Shown in pieces: positions 25,009 through 34,900 of a DNA stretch of 64,000 nt. The notes beneath the pieces were generated by a model, which worked only from the letters and a program-made list of their open reading frames with translations, had not been told where the DNA came from and did no database searches. The stretch spans positions 124,001 through 188,000 of the forward strand of contig CAXBAF010000003.1 in NCBI GenBank assembly GCA_963973795.1, read 5' to 3'. The translations under genes and the position numbers were made by a program. Each line of letters starts with the position of its first letter. Position 1 is the first letter of the stretch. Origin of the DNA: UBA1926 sp002337215. Its GTDB lineage: Bacteria > Planctomycetota > Phycisphaerae > Phycisphaerales > UBA1924.

Positions 25009-26937
25009 CTACCCCGCCGCCGCCTCAACCGCTTTCACGACCTGGTTGATCTCGTACCGGTTCCACCGATCCGCGGCCTTGCGGACCGCCGACACAAACG
25101 CCTCGCTCGTCAGTCCCAGCAACTGCCCCTCCCGAGCCGCGAGCAGCGAGTCCCAGTACGCGGGCGAGCCGACCGCGTCGGTCAGCACACGCTCGGCCTC
25201 TTCGATCGCAACGGCGTGCGTCAGACATCCCGAGGCCGCCGCGATCCGCACCGTCGGCGACCCGTCCGACAACCCACCACGCAGCAGCGAACGCACGGTC
25301 TCATCGCGACGCGACTGGCAACGAAGCCCGATCATCGCCCAGTAGCGCACCGCCTCGTGGTCGTGGGCAGCACCCGCCGCCTGAGCGGCAACCGCGATCG
25401 AACCACGGCCCACGAGCTCCGCCCAGAGATGCACCGACGCAAGCGGGAACGAAGCATCACGATCCGCGAGCGCCGTCACAGGTTCATTCCCCGCGGCCCG
25501 CGCCAGGATCGACTCCGGGATCAGCCCGAGATCGTCCGTGTCCCGCATGTGCTCGACCAACGCTTCCCGCATCCGTTCGAGCCGATCCGCGTGCACGGCG
25601 TCGCCCGACACGTCCCGCAACTCCATCGGGTCCGTCTCCAGATCGAACAGCAACTCAGCACCACGAGGCTCGGTCATGAGCCGCAACGCGTCGGGAGGCA
25701 GCGTCCCCGCCGCCATCCCCGCCTTGAGGGCCCGGTAGGCCCCCGCGGGAGACGCGTATCCGCTCGGCGCAAAGAAAGGCCGATCCGGGAAGTATGACCG
25801 CGAGTAGACCCACCGCCCGTCGGTCACCATCCGCGCGTGATCGATGTCCTCATCGATCCGGTCCCGCGCGACGAACGCGAACTCACGCGCCGCCACCCCG
25901 CTCAGGAACGGCACCCCGTGCATCCCCTCAGGGATCGCCAGCCCCGCGAGCTTCAGCAGCGTGGGCCCCACATCCACGAACGACACCAGCCGGTCGTCCG
26001 TCTCGCCGCGTTCCGCCGTTGCCAGATGCGACCATTTTTCGGGGATCCGCACGATCATCGGGACCCGTGTCCCCCGCGCCAGTGCCGCCTTCTTGTGCCC
26101 GGTCATCCCCGCCCCGTGATCGGTGAAAAAGATCACGATCGTGTCGTCCGCGAGCCCGTCCCGTTCGAGCCGATCGAGCAGGTTTCCCGCCTGCCGATCC
26201 ATGAGCGTCACGCAGTCCGCGTACCGGGCCAGGTGCGCGCGCACGGCCGGGGTGTCCGGGTAATAGGGGGGCACATCCACGTCCGCCGGGTCGTGGATCT
26301 CCTCAGGCCGCAGCTTCGCGCGGATCTCCCGTTCGTACCCATCTCTCGGCCACACACTCGTCCGCGACTGATGGGTCGTGTCGAGGTTCCGGATCACCAT
26401 GAACGGCTTATCGCCACGCGCTTCGTCCCACCAGCCCCCGCCGCTGTCGAACGACCGCGCCGCGATCGTCCGATGCTCGGTCACGTTGATATCCAGTTTC
26501 GGCCCGTTCGTGCAGTAGTACCCGGCGTCCCGCATGACAGCCGAGAACCCGTCGAGGTCCTCGCCCACCGACGCACGGGACCGGTGATTGCTCCCCCCCA
26601 GCGATGCCTGGTACCGCGAGAAGAACAACCCCGTGCGTGCAGGCGAGCACACCGGCGCCGTCGCGAACACACGCGTGTACCGCACGCCCTCCGCCGCGAG
26701 CGCATCCAGCCTCGGCGTCGTCGCGTTCGCCACCCCGAAGCAGCCCATGTCGGGGCCCATGTCCTCCGCCGTGATGAGCAGGAAGTTGGGGCGGTCTTCG
26801 GAAGACCCCGCCAAGCCCAGTGCCCGGTCCATCGCCGAGGCCCCTCGCGGCGCAAAGACCAAGAGCACTGTGACGAACACCATCCATCGCGACAGGCCGG
26901 CAAGCCCATACGATCCGTTAAGCACTTGACCATTCAT
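25009..26937 (-). CDS. Secreted type I sulfatase with HEAT-like C-terminus
   Basis: The sulfatase core begins with RPNFLLITAEDMGPDMGCFG and has the formylglycine motif C-S-P-A-R (Cys97 counted from ATG 26937), metal-site residues in the TDHGAGM segment, and the usual second-half strands (GVPFLSG). The last 150 residues are helical repeats rich in Ala (HEAT-like, from ALADRDASF). A hydrophobic N-terminus (MVFVTVLLVFAPRGASA) is a probable signal peptide. Start is uncertain: 26937 gives 642 residues, 26883 gives 624 and would leave the putative operator at 26917 just upstream rather than inside the gene. It removes sulfate esters from polysaccharides outside the cytoplasm after activation by the FGE encoded next to it on the other strand. 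Confidence 0.88.
   Translation of the reverse strand: MNGQVLNGSYGLAGLSRWMVFVTVLLVFAPRGASAMDRALGLAGSSEDRPNFLLITAEDMGPDMGCFGVANATTPRLDALAAEGVRYTRVFATAPVCSPARTGLFFSRYQASLGGSNHRSRASVGEDLDGFSAVMRDAGYYCTNGPKLDINVTEHRTIAARSFDSGGGWWDEARGDKPFMVIRNLDTTHQSRTSVWPRDGYEREIRAKLRPEEIHDPADVDVPPYYPDTPAVRAHLARYADCVTLMDRQAGNLLDRLERDGLADDTIVIFFTDHGAGMTGHKKAALARGTRVPMIVRIPEKWSHLATAERGETDDRLVSFVDVGPTLLKLAGLAIPEGMHGVPFLSGVAAREFAFVARDRIDEDIDHARMVTDGRWVYSRSYFPDRPFFAPSGYASPAGAYRALKAGMAAGTLPPDALRLMTEPRGAELLFDLETDPMELRDVSGDAVHADRLERMREALVEHMRDTDDLGLIPESILARAAGNEPVTALADRDASFPLASVHLWAELVGRGSIAVAAQAAGAAHDHEAVRYWAMIGLRCQSRRDETVRSLLRGGLSDGSPTVRIAAASGCLTHAVAIEEAERVLTDAVGSPAYWDSLLAAREGQLLGLTSEAFVSAVRKAADRWNRYEINQVVKAVEAAAG
26917..26930. 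promoter_or_regulatory. Putative LacI-family operator between sulfatase and FGE genes
   Basis: GTTAAGCACTTGAC matches GTYAA-N4-TTRAC. It sits at the 5' edge of the sulfatase gene and about 140 bases before the FGE start, so it could control both divergent genes. Confidence 0.55.
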
Positions 26938-27067
26938 GGGCCCCAGAGTACCGTGGCGCGCACAGGCGCCGCCAGCCCGGCGTAGCGTGTAAGAAGAAAG
27001 TCGCCAGCGAATGATTAAGCCGGGCGACCTCCCGACGAAGACGCAGAACGCGAGGAGTTTTCCAACC

Positions 27068-28237
27068 GTGTCCCGAACAGGCCAGCGCCGTTTCGTCCGC
27101 CGTGCCCGTCTTGGCATCGCCGCAACGATCCTCTCTGCGTGCACAATGACGGCGTTCCCAGACAGCGTGCGTCCCGGGAACGCGACGCCTGTTTCCACGG
27201 CCCCGACGCAGCCGCCGAACGGCATGGTCTGGGTCCCGGTCGCCGAATTCTCGATGGGATCCGACCACCCGCTCGCCCGACGGAACGAGCAGCCGGTTCA
27301 CCGTGTGCGCGCAGGCGGCTTCTTCGCCGACATCACCGAGGTCACCAACGCCCAGTTCCGCGCCTTCGTCGAGGCGACGGGATACACCACCGTCGCCGAG
27401 CGCGCGCCCGACTGGGAGGAGATGAAAAAGCAGCTCCCCCCGGGCACGCCCAAGCCGCCCGACGAGGTCTTCGTTCCCGGCTCGCTCGTTTTCTACCTCC
27501 CCGAGCCCGGCGTCCCGCTCAACCCGGGCACTTGGTGGCACTGGGTGACCGGCGCGGACTGGCGCCACCCCGAAGGACCGGGCTCCTCCATCGAGGGCAA
27601 GGACGACCACCCCGTCGTCCACATCGCCTGGGATGACGCGAACGCGTACGCCGATTGGGCCGGGAAACGGTTGCCGACAGAAGCCGAGTGGGAACGCCTC
27701 GCGCGGGGCGATGCGACCGAGTCGCCCTACGTCTGGGGCGAACGCGACCCCGAGCCCACCGATGCCAACATCTGGCAGGGCGAGTTCCCGGTCACCAACA
27801 CCGAAGCGGACGGCTACCTCAAGAGCAACCCCGTGCGCGCGTTCCCGCCCAACAGCCTGGGCCTGTACGGCGTCGCGGGCAACGTCTGGGAATGGACCAG
27901 CGACTGGTTCGCGTCCAACGCCTACGCCGAGCGGATCCGGTCTCACCCCGAAACGGATGTCTTCGAGTCTCCGCCGGGGCCCGAGACCTCGTGGGACGCC
28001 AACGACCCGCTCGCCCCCAAGCGCACGATCCGGGGCGGGTCCTTCCTGTGCCACGTCAGCTACTGCTCGTCGTACCGCCCGAGCGCGCGCATGGCGACGA
28101 CCCCCGACACCGCCGCCGAGCACATCGGATTCCGATGCGTGATGGACCCGAGCCCGGTCGAATCCGACCAGCCTCAACCGCCCGTGCGCACGCCGACCGA
28201 AGACAGACCCCACCCGTCGTTTCAGGACATCGACTGA
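27068..28237 (+). CDS. Formylglycine-generating enzyme family protein, lipoprotein
   Basis: GTG at 27068 is preferred to the ATG at 27011 because GAGGAG lies ten bases before it and it gives a clean lipoprotein signal: Arg-rich start, hydrophobic core, LSAC lipobox (Cys at residue 22). The body is an FGE-sulfatase domain (WVPVAEFSMGSDHP, EVTNAQFRAFVEATGYTT, NVWEWTSDWF), ending in RGGSFLCHVSYCSSYRPSAR and HIGFRC. Cys328 and Cys333 match the two catalytic cysteines of true formylglycine-generating enzymes, which many FGE-like proteins lack. It would convert the sulfatase-motif Cys into formylglycine. A surface or periplasmic FGE would act on exported or folding sulfatases. Divergent from one sulfatase and followed 39 bases later by a phosphatase gene. 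Confidence 0.9.
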   Translation: MSRTGQRRFVRRARLGIAATILSACTMTAFPDSVRPGNATPVSTAPTQPPNGMVWVPVAEFSMGSDHPLARRNEQPVHRVRAGGFFADITEVTNAQFRAFVEATGYTTVAERAPDWEEMKKQLPPGTPKPPDEVFVPGSLVFYLPEPGVPLNPGTWWHWVTGADWRHPEGPGSSIEGKDDHPVVHIAWDDANAYADWAGKRLPTEAEWERLARGDATESPYVWGERDPEPTDANIWQGEFPVTNTEADGYLKSNPVRAFPPNSLGLYGVAGNVWEWTSDWFASNAYAERIRSHPETDVFESPPGPETSWDANDPLAPKRTIRGGSFLCHVSYCSSYRPSARMATTPDTAAEHIGFRCVMDPSPVESDQPQPPVRTPTEDRPHPSFQDID

Positions 28238-28276
28238 CCAGGTCACCGACCGACGCATCCACGGAGAAACCGAGCA

Positions 28277-30268
28277 ATGAAGCGAACCACCCCGGCGCGC
28301 ACATCGGCCCGCACATCGGCGCGAACACTCGCGCTGACCACGGCCCTCGGCCTGAGCGCCGCCCTCGCCGGTGCCCAGGCGCAGCCCGACGCGAATGCGC
28401 ACGACGGCGCATGGGAACCCGAGAACTGGCTCGATACCGCCGCCCCACCCGAGCACTGCATCGCCTTCGCGCTCTACACCGTCCACGACGGCACCCTCAA
28501 GATGACCGCCCAGCTCTACCCGCTCGCCGACGGGGTGGAGCGCGCCGTCCAGCTCCAGACCCGGCCGAGCGGCTCAGGCGACGACTGGCGCACGGTCACG
28601 TTCACGACCGTCGACGAGACCGGGTACGGCTGGCCCCAGGAGAACCACAAGCGGTGGCTCGCCCACTTCCGAGTGGACAACTGGGACCACACGCGCGATT
28701 TCGAGTACCGCGTCGTCGCCGCCGGCGGCCGGGCGACGTTCGAGGGGCTGATCCGACGCGACCCCGAGGGCCCCGAGATCATCGTCGGCTCGCTGTCGTG
28801 CAACTCCAACGCCGACCGCCGCGACCGCGACGACATCATCCGCAACCTCACGTTCCAGGATCCCGACCTGCTCTTCTTCGCGGGCGATCAGTCGTACGAC
28901 CACAAGCGGCACCTCGAGGCGTGGCTGCTGTTCGGGCGGCAATTCCGCGACATCATGCGCGATCGGCCCACCATCACCATCCCCGACGATCACGACATCG
29001 GGCAGGGCAATCTCTGGGGTGCGGGGGGCATCAAGGCCGACGACGCGAACGGCGACAGCGGCGGTTACTTCTATTCGCCCGACTACGTGCGCGCCGTCGA
29101 GACCGCCCAGACCTGGCACCTCCCCGATCCCTACGACCCGGCCCCCATCGCCCGCGGCATCGGGGTCTACTACACCGACTTCACGGTGGGGGGCGTCAAC
29201 TTCGCGATCATCGAGGACCGCAAGTTCAAGACCGGTCCGAGAGCCGTTCTGCCCCCCAAGGAGGGCCGGTCAGACCACTTCAACAACCCGGATTTCGATC
29301 CCGCGTCGGTCGATGTCCCCGAGGCGAGACTGCTCGGCGATCGCCAGATTGAGTTTCTGCAGCACTGGGCGGGCGACTGGGACAACACCGAGATGAAGGC
29401 CGTCCTGTCGCAGACGCTCTTCGCCAACGCCCAGCACCGCTCGGGTCCCGGGCTGTGGGGCGATCCCAACGGCAAGGACCTGCGCCAAGACCGGGGCGAA
29501 CGGCTCGTCGCCGATCTCGACAGCAACGGCTGGCCCCAGGCGGGACGCAACCGTGCGCTCACCGAGATCCGCAAGGCCTTTGCCACCATGCTCGGGGGCG
29601 ATCAGCACCTGGGCACCCTCGTCCACCACGGCGTCAACGAGTTCCGCGACAGCGGCGTCTCGCTCATCAGCCCGTCGATTGTCAACTACTACGTCCGCTG
29701 GTGGGACCCGCTCGAGGAATCGCCCGGCCCGATCGACGGGGCCCTCCCCGATCTGGGCGACTACCGGGATGGGTTCGGCAACAAGATCACCATGCTCGCC
29801 TACGTCAACCCGGACCCCGACCGTGTCGTTCACACGACGCCGTCGGGCGAGGTCTGGGGCCCGCGTGCCGAGGGGTACGCGATCGCACGATTCAACACCG
29901 ATGAGCGCACGATCACCTACGAGATCTGGCCGCGCATGGTCGATGCGACCGATCCGTCCGCGGAGCCCTACCCCGGCTTCCCGGTGACGATGACGCAGAT
30001 GGACCAGTACGCGCGCACGCCGCTCGCGTATCTCCCCGAGTTGGTGATCGGAGGCCCGGCCGACCCCGTGGTTGCGATCGTTGATGAGCAGACCGGCGAA
30101 ACGGTCTACACGCTCCGCATCAACGGCACGCAGTTCCAGCCGCACGTCTTCAAGGCCGGGACGTATCGCGTGACGGTGACCGGCGAGGGGGACGCGCGAC
30201 GGGTCCTCGATGGTCTGGTCTCGAGCCCGACACGGGAGGGCGCCGGCAGCATCGTGGTCTCGTATTGA
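28277..30268 (+). CDS. PhoD-like metallophosphatase (secreted)
   Basis: This 663-residue protein has a signal peptide (Arg-rich, then ALTTALGLSAALAGAQAQ), a Fn3-like N-terminal domain to about residue 165, and a PhoD-type phosphoesterase domain with the metal-site motifs VGSLSCNSNADRRDRDD, DPDLLFFAGDQSYDHKRH, TIPDDHDIGQGN and VLSQTLFANAQHRSGPG, then LGGDQHLGTL with a His in the late metal ligand region. PhoD enzymes remove phosphate from esters or diesters. A paralogue lies at 46841. Within a sulfatase region the true substrate may be another anionic ester; this is uncertain. It follows the FGE gene by 39 bases, likely cotranscribed, and the next unit starts after a probable promoter region. 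Confidence 0.85.
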   Translation: MKRTTPARTSARTSARTLALTTALGLSAALAGAQAQPDANAHDGAWEPENWLDTAAPPEHCIAFALYTVHDGTLKMTAQLYPLADGVERAVQLQTRPSGSGDDWRTVTFTTVDETGYGWPQENHKRWLAHFRVDNWDHTRDFEYRVVAAGGRATFEGLIRRDPEGPEIIVGSLSCNSNADRRDRDDIIRNLTFQDPDLLFFAGDQSYDHKRHLEAWLLFGRQFRDIMRDRPTITIPDDHDIGQGNLWGAGGIKADDANGDSGGYFYSPDYVRAVETAQTWHLPDPYDPAPIARGIGVYYTDFTVGGVNFAIIEDRKFKTGPRAVLPPKEGRSDHFNNPDFDPASVDVPEARLLGDRQIEFLQHWAGDWDNTEMKAVLSQTLFANAQHRSGPGLWGDPNGKDLRQDRGERLVADLDSNGWPQAGRNRALTEIRKAFATMLGGDQHLGTLVHHGVNEFRDSGVSLISPSIVNYYVRWWDPLEESPGPIDGALPDLGDYRDGFGNKITMLAYVNPDPDRVVHTTPSGEVWGPRAEGYAIARFNTDERTITYEIWPRMVDATDPSAEPYPGFPVTMTQMDQYARTPLAYLPELVIGGPADPVVAIVDEQTGETVYTLRINGTQFQPHVFKAGTYRVTVTGEGDARRVLDGLVSSPTREGAGSIVVSY

Positions 30269-30327
30269 GGCGATGTGACGCAACATTTTGTGATTACAGG
30301 TGTTCGAAGATCGCTCCCGATGATCGC

Positions 30328-30356
30328 TTGACGCCTAGTCAAACGCTTGACATACT
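30328..30356 (+). promoter_or_regulatory. Possible promoter of the sulfatase-GH2-galE-galM operon
   Basis: TTGACG (30328-30333) and CATACT (30351-30356) are 17 bases apart. The operator at 30338-30351 overlaps the spacer and -10 box. The -10 matches only four of six consensus bases. Confidence 0.4.
30338..30351. promoter_or_regulatory. Putative LacI-family operator before the sulfatase-GH2 operon
   Basis: GTCAAACGCTTGAC is a near-perfect 14-bp palindrome with central CG (one mismatched pair). A further half-site (GCTTGAC) lies at 30326-30332. Confidence 0.68.
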
Positions 30357-30410
30357 GGGTTGACACATGCCGCTCCGAGCGTCTTCGCCGGACGGCCCGG
30401 AGTGCTTTCC

Positions 30411-31820
30411 GTGCGAATCTGCAAGTTCATCGTCGCGATCTGTGCTGCTGTGGTGTCCGTCGCGGCGCCGCCTGTGTGCGCTCAGGACGCCGCGGAGACA
30501 CGCGGGCCCAACATCGTCTACATCCTGGTCGACGACCTGGGCTGGGGCGATCTGTCGTGCTACGGCCAGACCAACTGGACGACCCCGCGGCTCGACGAGA
30601 TGGCGCGCGAGGGGATGCGGTTCACAAACGCGTACGCCGGCGACACCGTGTGTGCGCCGAGCCGGGCGACACTGCTGACCGGGAATCACACGGGGCGTGT
30701 CCACCAGCGCGGCAACGGAAAGATCGCGTTCCGTCGCGACCCACACGACATCACCATCGCGACGCGGCTCAAGGAACTCGGCTACACGACCGCGATGGTC
30801 GGCAAGTCGGGCGTCGCCTGCAACTCCGACGACGCGACGCTCCCGAACGACAAGGGCTTCGATCACTTCTATGGCGTGCTCAGCCACGTCGCGGCGCACC
30901 GCAACTACCCGCGGGAGATCGTCCGCAACGGCGAGCGCATCGAACTGCCCGGCAACCACGGCAAAACGGGCGACACCTACGCCAACGGTCTGTGGGTGGA
31001 CGATTCGCTCGCGTGGATCGAAGAGAACCGGGAGCGCCCGTTCTTCCTGCATCTTGCGCTCACGCCGCCCCACGCGGACCTGACCGTGCCCGAACGATAC
31101 ATGGCGCCCTTCCGCGGGAAATGGCCCGAGAAGCCCCACGCGAAAGGCGGCTATTTCCACCAGACCGAGCCCAGAGCGGCCTACGCGGGGATGGTTGCGT
31201 TCATCGACGAAGCGGTGGGCCGGGTGCTCAACCGGCTCGAGGCGCTGGATCTCGATGAGCGCACGATCGTGTTCTTCGCGTCCGACAACGGGCCGCACTA
31301 CGAGGGCGGGGCGCACCCCGACAACTTCGATTCCAACGGGCCGTACCGGGGTGGCAAACGGAACATGACCGAAGGCGGGATCAAGACTCCGCAGATCGTC
31401 TGGTGGCCTGGCAATGTTCCCTCGGGCGTCGTGAGCGACCACATCACCGCGTTCTGGGATTTCGCACCGACGGCCCTCGACCTCGCGAGTGCTGAGTCGG
31501 TGCCCGCGATGGACGGGATCTCGCTTGTTCCGACGCTGCTGGGCCGGCCGGGCGAGCAACTCGAGCACGATTATTTGTACTGGGAGTTCTACGAGCGGGG
31601 TGGCAAGCAGGCGGTGCGCATGGGCGACTGGAAGGGCATCCGGCTGGGCGTCAACAAGGATCGCGACGCGCCGATCGCGCTGTACGACCTGCGCACCGAC
31701 ATCGGTGAGGCGACCGACGTCTCGGGCGAGCACCCCGAGATCGTCGCGGCGATCGCACGGGCGATGGACGAGGCGCACACGCCTTCGGATATCTTCCGGT
31801 TCGGCCCGCGCCAGCCCTAG
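30411..31820 (+). CDS. Secreted type I sulfatase (arylsulfatase type)
   Basis: GTG 30411 is the start: CCGGAG lies eight bases upstream and the product begins with a proper signal peptide (VRICKFIVAICAAVVSVAAP, read from GTG as Met). An earlier TTG in frame has neither. The 469-residue enzyme shows NIVYILVDDLGWGDLSCYG, the formylglycine motif C81-A-P-S-R, FFLHLALTPPHADL, and IVFFASDNGPHYEG with metal ligands Asp/Asn. It hydrolyses sulfate esters of sugars outside the cytoplasm. First gene of the GH2-galE-galM run and preceded by the operator at 30338, so probably induced by the same signal as galK. Confidence 0.93.
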   Translation: MRICKFIVAICAAVVSVAAPPVCAQDAAETRGPNIVYILVDDLGWGDLSCYGQTNWTTPRLDEMAREGMRFTNAYAGDTVCAPSRATLLTGNHTGRVHQRGNGKIAFRRDPHDITIATRLKELGYTTAMVGKSGVACNSDDATLPNDKGFDHFYGVLSHVAAHRNYPREIVRNGERIELPGNHGKTGDTYANGLWVDDSLAWIEENRERPFFLHLALTPPHADLTVPERYMAPFRGKWPEKPHAKGGYFHQTEPRAAYAGMVAFIDEAVGRVLNRLEALDLDERTIVFFASDNGPHYEGGAHPDNFDSNGPYRGGKRNMTEGGIKTPQIVWWPGNVPSGVVSDHITAFWDFAPTALDLASAESVPAMDGISLVPTLLGRPGEQLEHDYLYWEFYERGGKQAVRMGDWKGIRLGVNKDRDAPIALYDLRTDIGEATDVSGEHPEIVAAIARAMDEAHTPSDIFRFGPRQP

Positions 31821-31970
31821 ACCGCTGCGGAGCATCGGATCAACGTGCCCGAAACGACAACCCGGACGAACAGCACCAGACGAACTCTGCGTAACTTTGA
31901 TGACACACCGCGCGGCAGGCTTCGCCAGGGGCCGGGCCGCGAGAGACACGCGCCGCGAGAGAATGAACCC

Positions 31971-34900
31971 ATGATCACAGCACACATCCCGCGTCTGTTC
32001 CGCCGTTTGCTCGCGTCGATCGCGGCGAGCACGCTCGTCGTAGCCGGCCCGGCGTTGACGATGGTCGGATCCACAGCCGATGCCGGCCCCGGCGAGGGCG
32101 TTCCTGTCTGGAACGATCTCTCGGTGATCCAGCAGAACCGGGCCGAGCCGCGTTCGTTCGTGTTCCCGTTCGATACGCGGGCCGGCGCTCTCCGCGGGGC
32201 GCGCCCAGGGGGGCACCACGCGTCACCCAATGTCCGCCTGCTCAACGGGGACTGGGACTTCTGCTTCGCGCCGACGCCCGGCGAGACGCCCGCCGGCTTC
32301 GAAGCGGCGGACTACCGCCCGAGCGAGGATGCCGGCTGGACCACGATCCCCGTTCCTGCGAACATTGAACTCCACGGGTTCGGTTACCCCAACTACACCA
32401 ACATCAAGTACCACTTCAACCCCGCGACCCCGCCGCAGGTCCCCGCGGATCAGAACTGGGTCGGCTGCTACCGGCGCGGTTTCGATATCCCCACGGGGTG
32501 GGACGGTCGGGAGATCTTCCTGCGCTTTGAGGGCGCGGGCAGCGCGATCGAGGTCTGGGTCAACGGCGAGCGGGTGGGCTACAACGAGGGAGGCCGGGCG
32601 TCGGCGGAGTTCGACATCACCGGCTCGGTCCGGGTCGGCTCGAACACGCTGGCCGTCAAGACCTATCGCCTCAGCAACGGGGCCTACCTCGAGGACCAGG
32701 ACTTCTGGCGGTTGAGCGGGTTGTACCGCGACGTGCTCGTGTGGAGCGCGCCGCCCGTGCATATCACGGACTTCGGCGTGCGCACGGACCTCGACGATGA
32801 TCACGACGACGCGACGTTGTGGGTTGAGTTTTCGGGCACGCAATACGCGGCGCACCCCGCGGCCGACAACGGAAACCGCCCCGACATCAGGCTCGAACTT
32901 GTCGACAGCGCCGGGGAGACTGTCGCGGAGAAGACGCTGAATCGCGTCCCGTTCGCCGTCGGCGAGCCCACGCGGACGCACACCGAGCTCGCGGTCGATT
33001 CGCCCGCGAAGTGGACGGCGGAGACCCCGCACCTCTACACGCTGCTGGTCTCGCTCGTCTCGGAGGGCGCGCCGATCGAGGTGCTGAGCCACCGGGTCGG
33101 GTTCCGCGAGATCAGCATCGACGATCGCGGGCGGTTCCTCGTGAACGGAAAACCGGTGCTCATGCGGGGCGTGAACCGCCACGAGCACGAGCCGGAAACC
33201 GGGCACGCGGTGACGATGGCGGGCATGCTGGGCGACATCCGCATCATGAAGCAGAACAACTTCAACGCGGTGCGGACCTGCCACTACCCCAACCACCCGG
33301 TCTGGTACCAACTCTGCAACGAGCACGGGCTCTACGTCGTCGACGAGGCGAACATCGAGAGCCACGGCATCGGCTACAAGCCCGATGAGACGCTCGCCAA
33401 CAAGGCGGAGTGGACCGACGCGCACCTCGATCGCTTCCGGCGGATGGTCGTCCGCGACCGCAACCACCCCAGCATCGTTTCCTGGTCGCTCGGCAACGAG
33501 ATGGGCGACGGCGTCGCGACGTCGGCGGAGTATCTGTGGGGCAAGTCGTATGACCCGACGCGCCCGATCCAGAGCGAGCGGGCGGCCTGGCAGGGCGGCA
33601 ACACCGACATGGTCGTGCCGATGTACGCGTCCCCCGAGCGGATCCGGAAGTACGCCGAATCGGGCGAGAACACCAAGCCGCTGATCCTCTGCGAGTACTC
33701 CCACGCGATGGGCAACTCGAACGGCAACTTCGATTGGTACTGGGACCTGTTCCGGCAGCACGACGCGCTGGGGGGCGGGTTCATCTGGGACTTCGTCGAC
33801 CAGGGCCTGCCCGCCGATGTCCCGGGCATCACGACGATCTCGGGCGCGGTCCCCCGGCGACCGTTCGCCTACGACGGCAAGGTCGGCATGCCGGGCGGGC
33901 GGGGTCGGCTGACGATCGGCGACGACGCCGAGTTTGATATCACCGGGCCGCTCACGCTTGAGGCATGGATCAAGACCGATCGCGTCGAGGGTGGGGGATC
34001 GGGCAGGGCGGCCCACCAGCAGATCCTCGGCAAGGGCGACCAGCAATACGCGCTCAAGGTCGCTCCCAGCGGGAACCTCGATTTCTTCGTGTACGACGGC
34101 ACACAGTGGCACCTCGTCGGGACGCCCATGGGCGCGTCGTTCGCCGACAAGGAGCGTCATGTCGCGGGTGTCTTCGACGGCAGTGAACTCCGCCTTTATC
34201 TCGACGGAGAACTCGTCGCGCAGACGGCCGCGCCGGTCGCCCGCGTCGCGACGTCGGCCTACCCGCTCACGGTCGGGTCCAACGCCCAGGTCCCGGGGCG
34301 TGACTTCGACGGGCTCGTCCGCGAGGCCCGGGTCTACAGCCGGGCGCTGACGGCGCGCGAGATCGCGAACACGGCCGCCGAGCCCGAGGGATTGGTCGCC
34401 CACGTCCGCCTCACGCCCAGCAACACCCGGACCGTCCCTCGCGACGGGGCCGACCGCTTCTACGCCTACGGGGGGTTCCTCGAGCCTGCCGGCGTGTACA
34501 ACGACGACAACTTCTGCATGAACGGCATCGTCAACCCCGACCGCACGCCCAAGCCCGCGATGGCGGCGATCAGGCACGCGCAGCGGCCCGTGCTCACCGA
34601 GTCGTTCGACCCCGTGTCCAGCACCGTCCGCGTCACGTCGTTCTTCGACCACGTCATGCTCGACGACGCCGTGATCGGCTTCTGGTCTCTCCACGCCGAC
34701 GGCCGACAACTGGTCTCAGGCGGCTTCGACACCCCGCCCCTCGCCCCGCGAGAGTCGGGCGTCGTGACGCTCGACCTGCCCAATCAATCGCTCGCGCACC
34801 TCGGGGCGAAACCGGGCGAGGAAGTTGTCCTCACCGTCCGCTGGCTCACCAAAGACGAGACCCCGATGGTCCCCGCGGCCCACGAGGTTGCGTGGGCGCA

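Noticed and set aside
30360..30410. TTG start for the sulfatase at 30411
   Set aside because: It lies beside the operator, has no Shine-Dalgarno and would add residues before the signal peptide. The GTG at 30411 has CCGGAG upstream.
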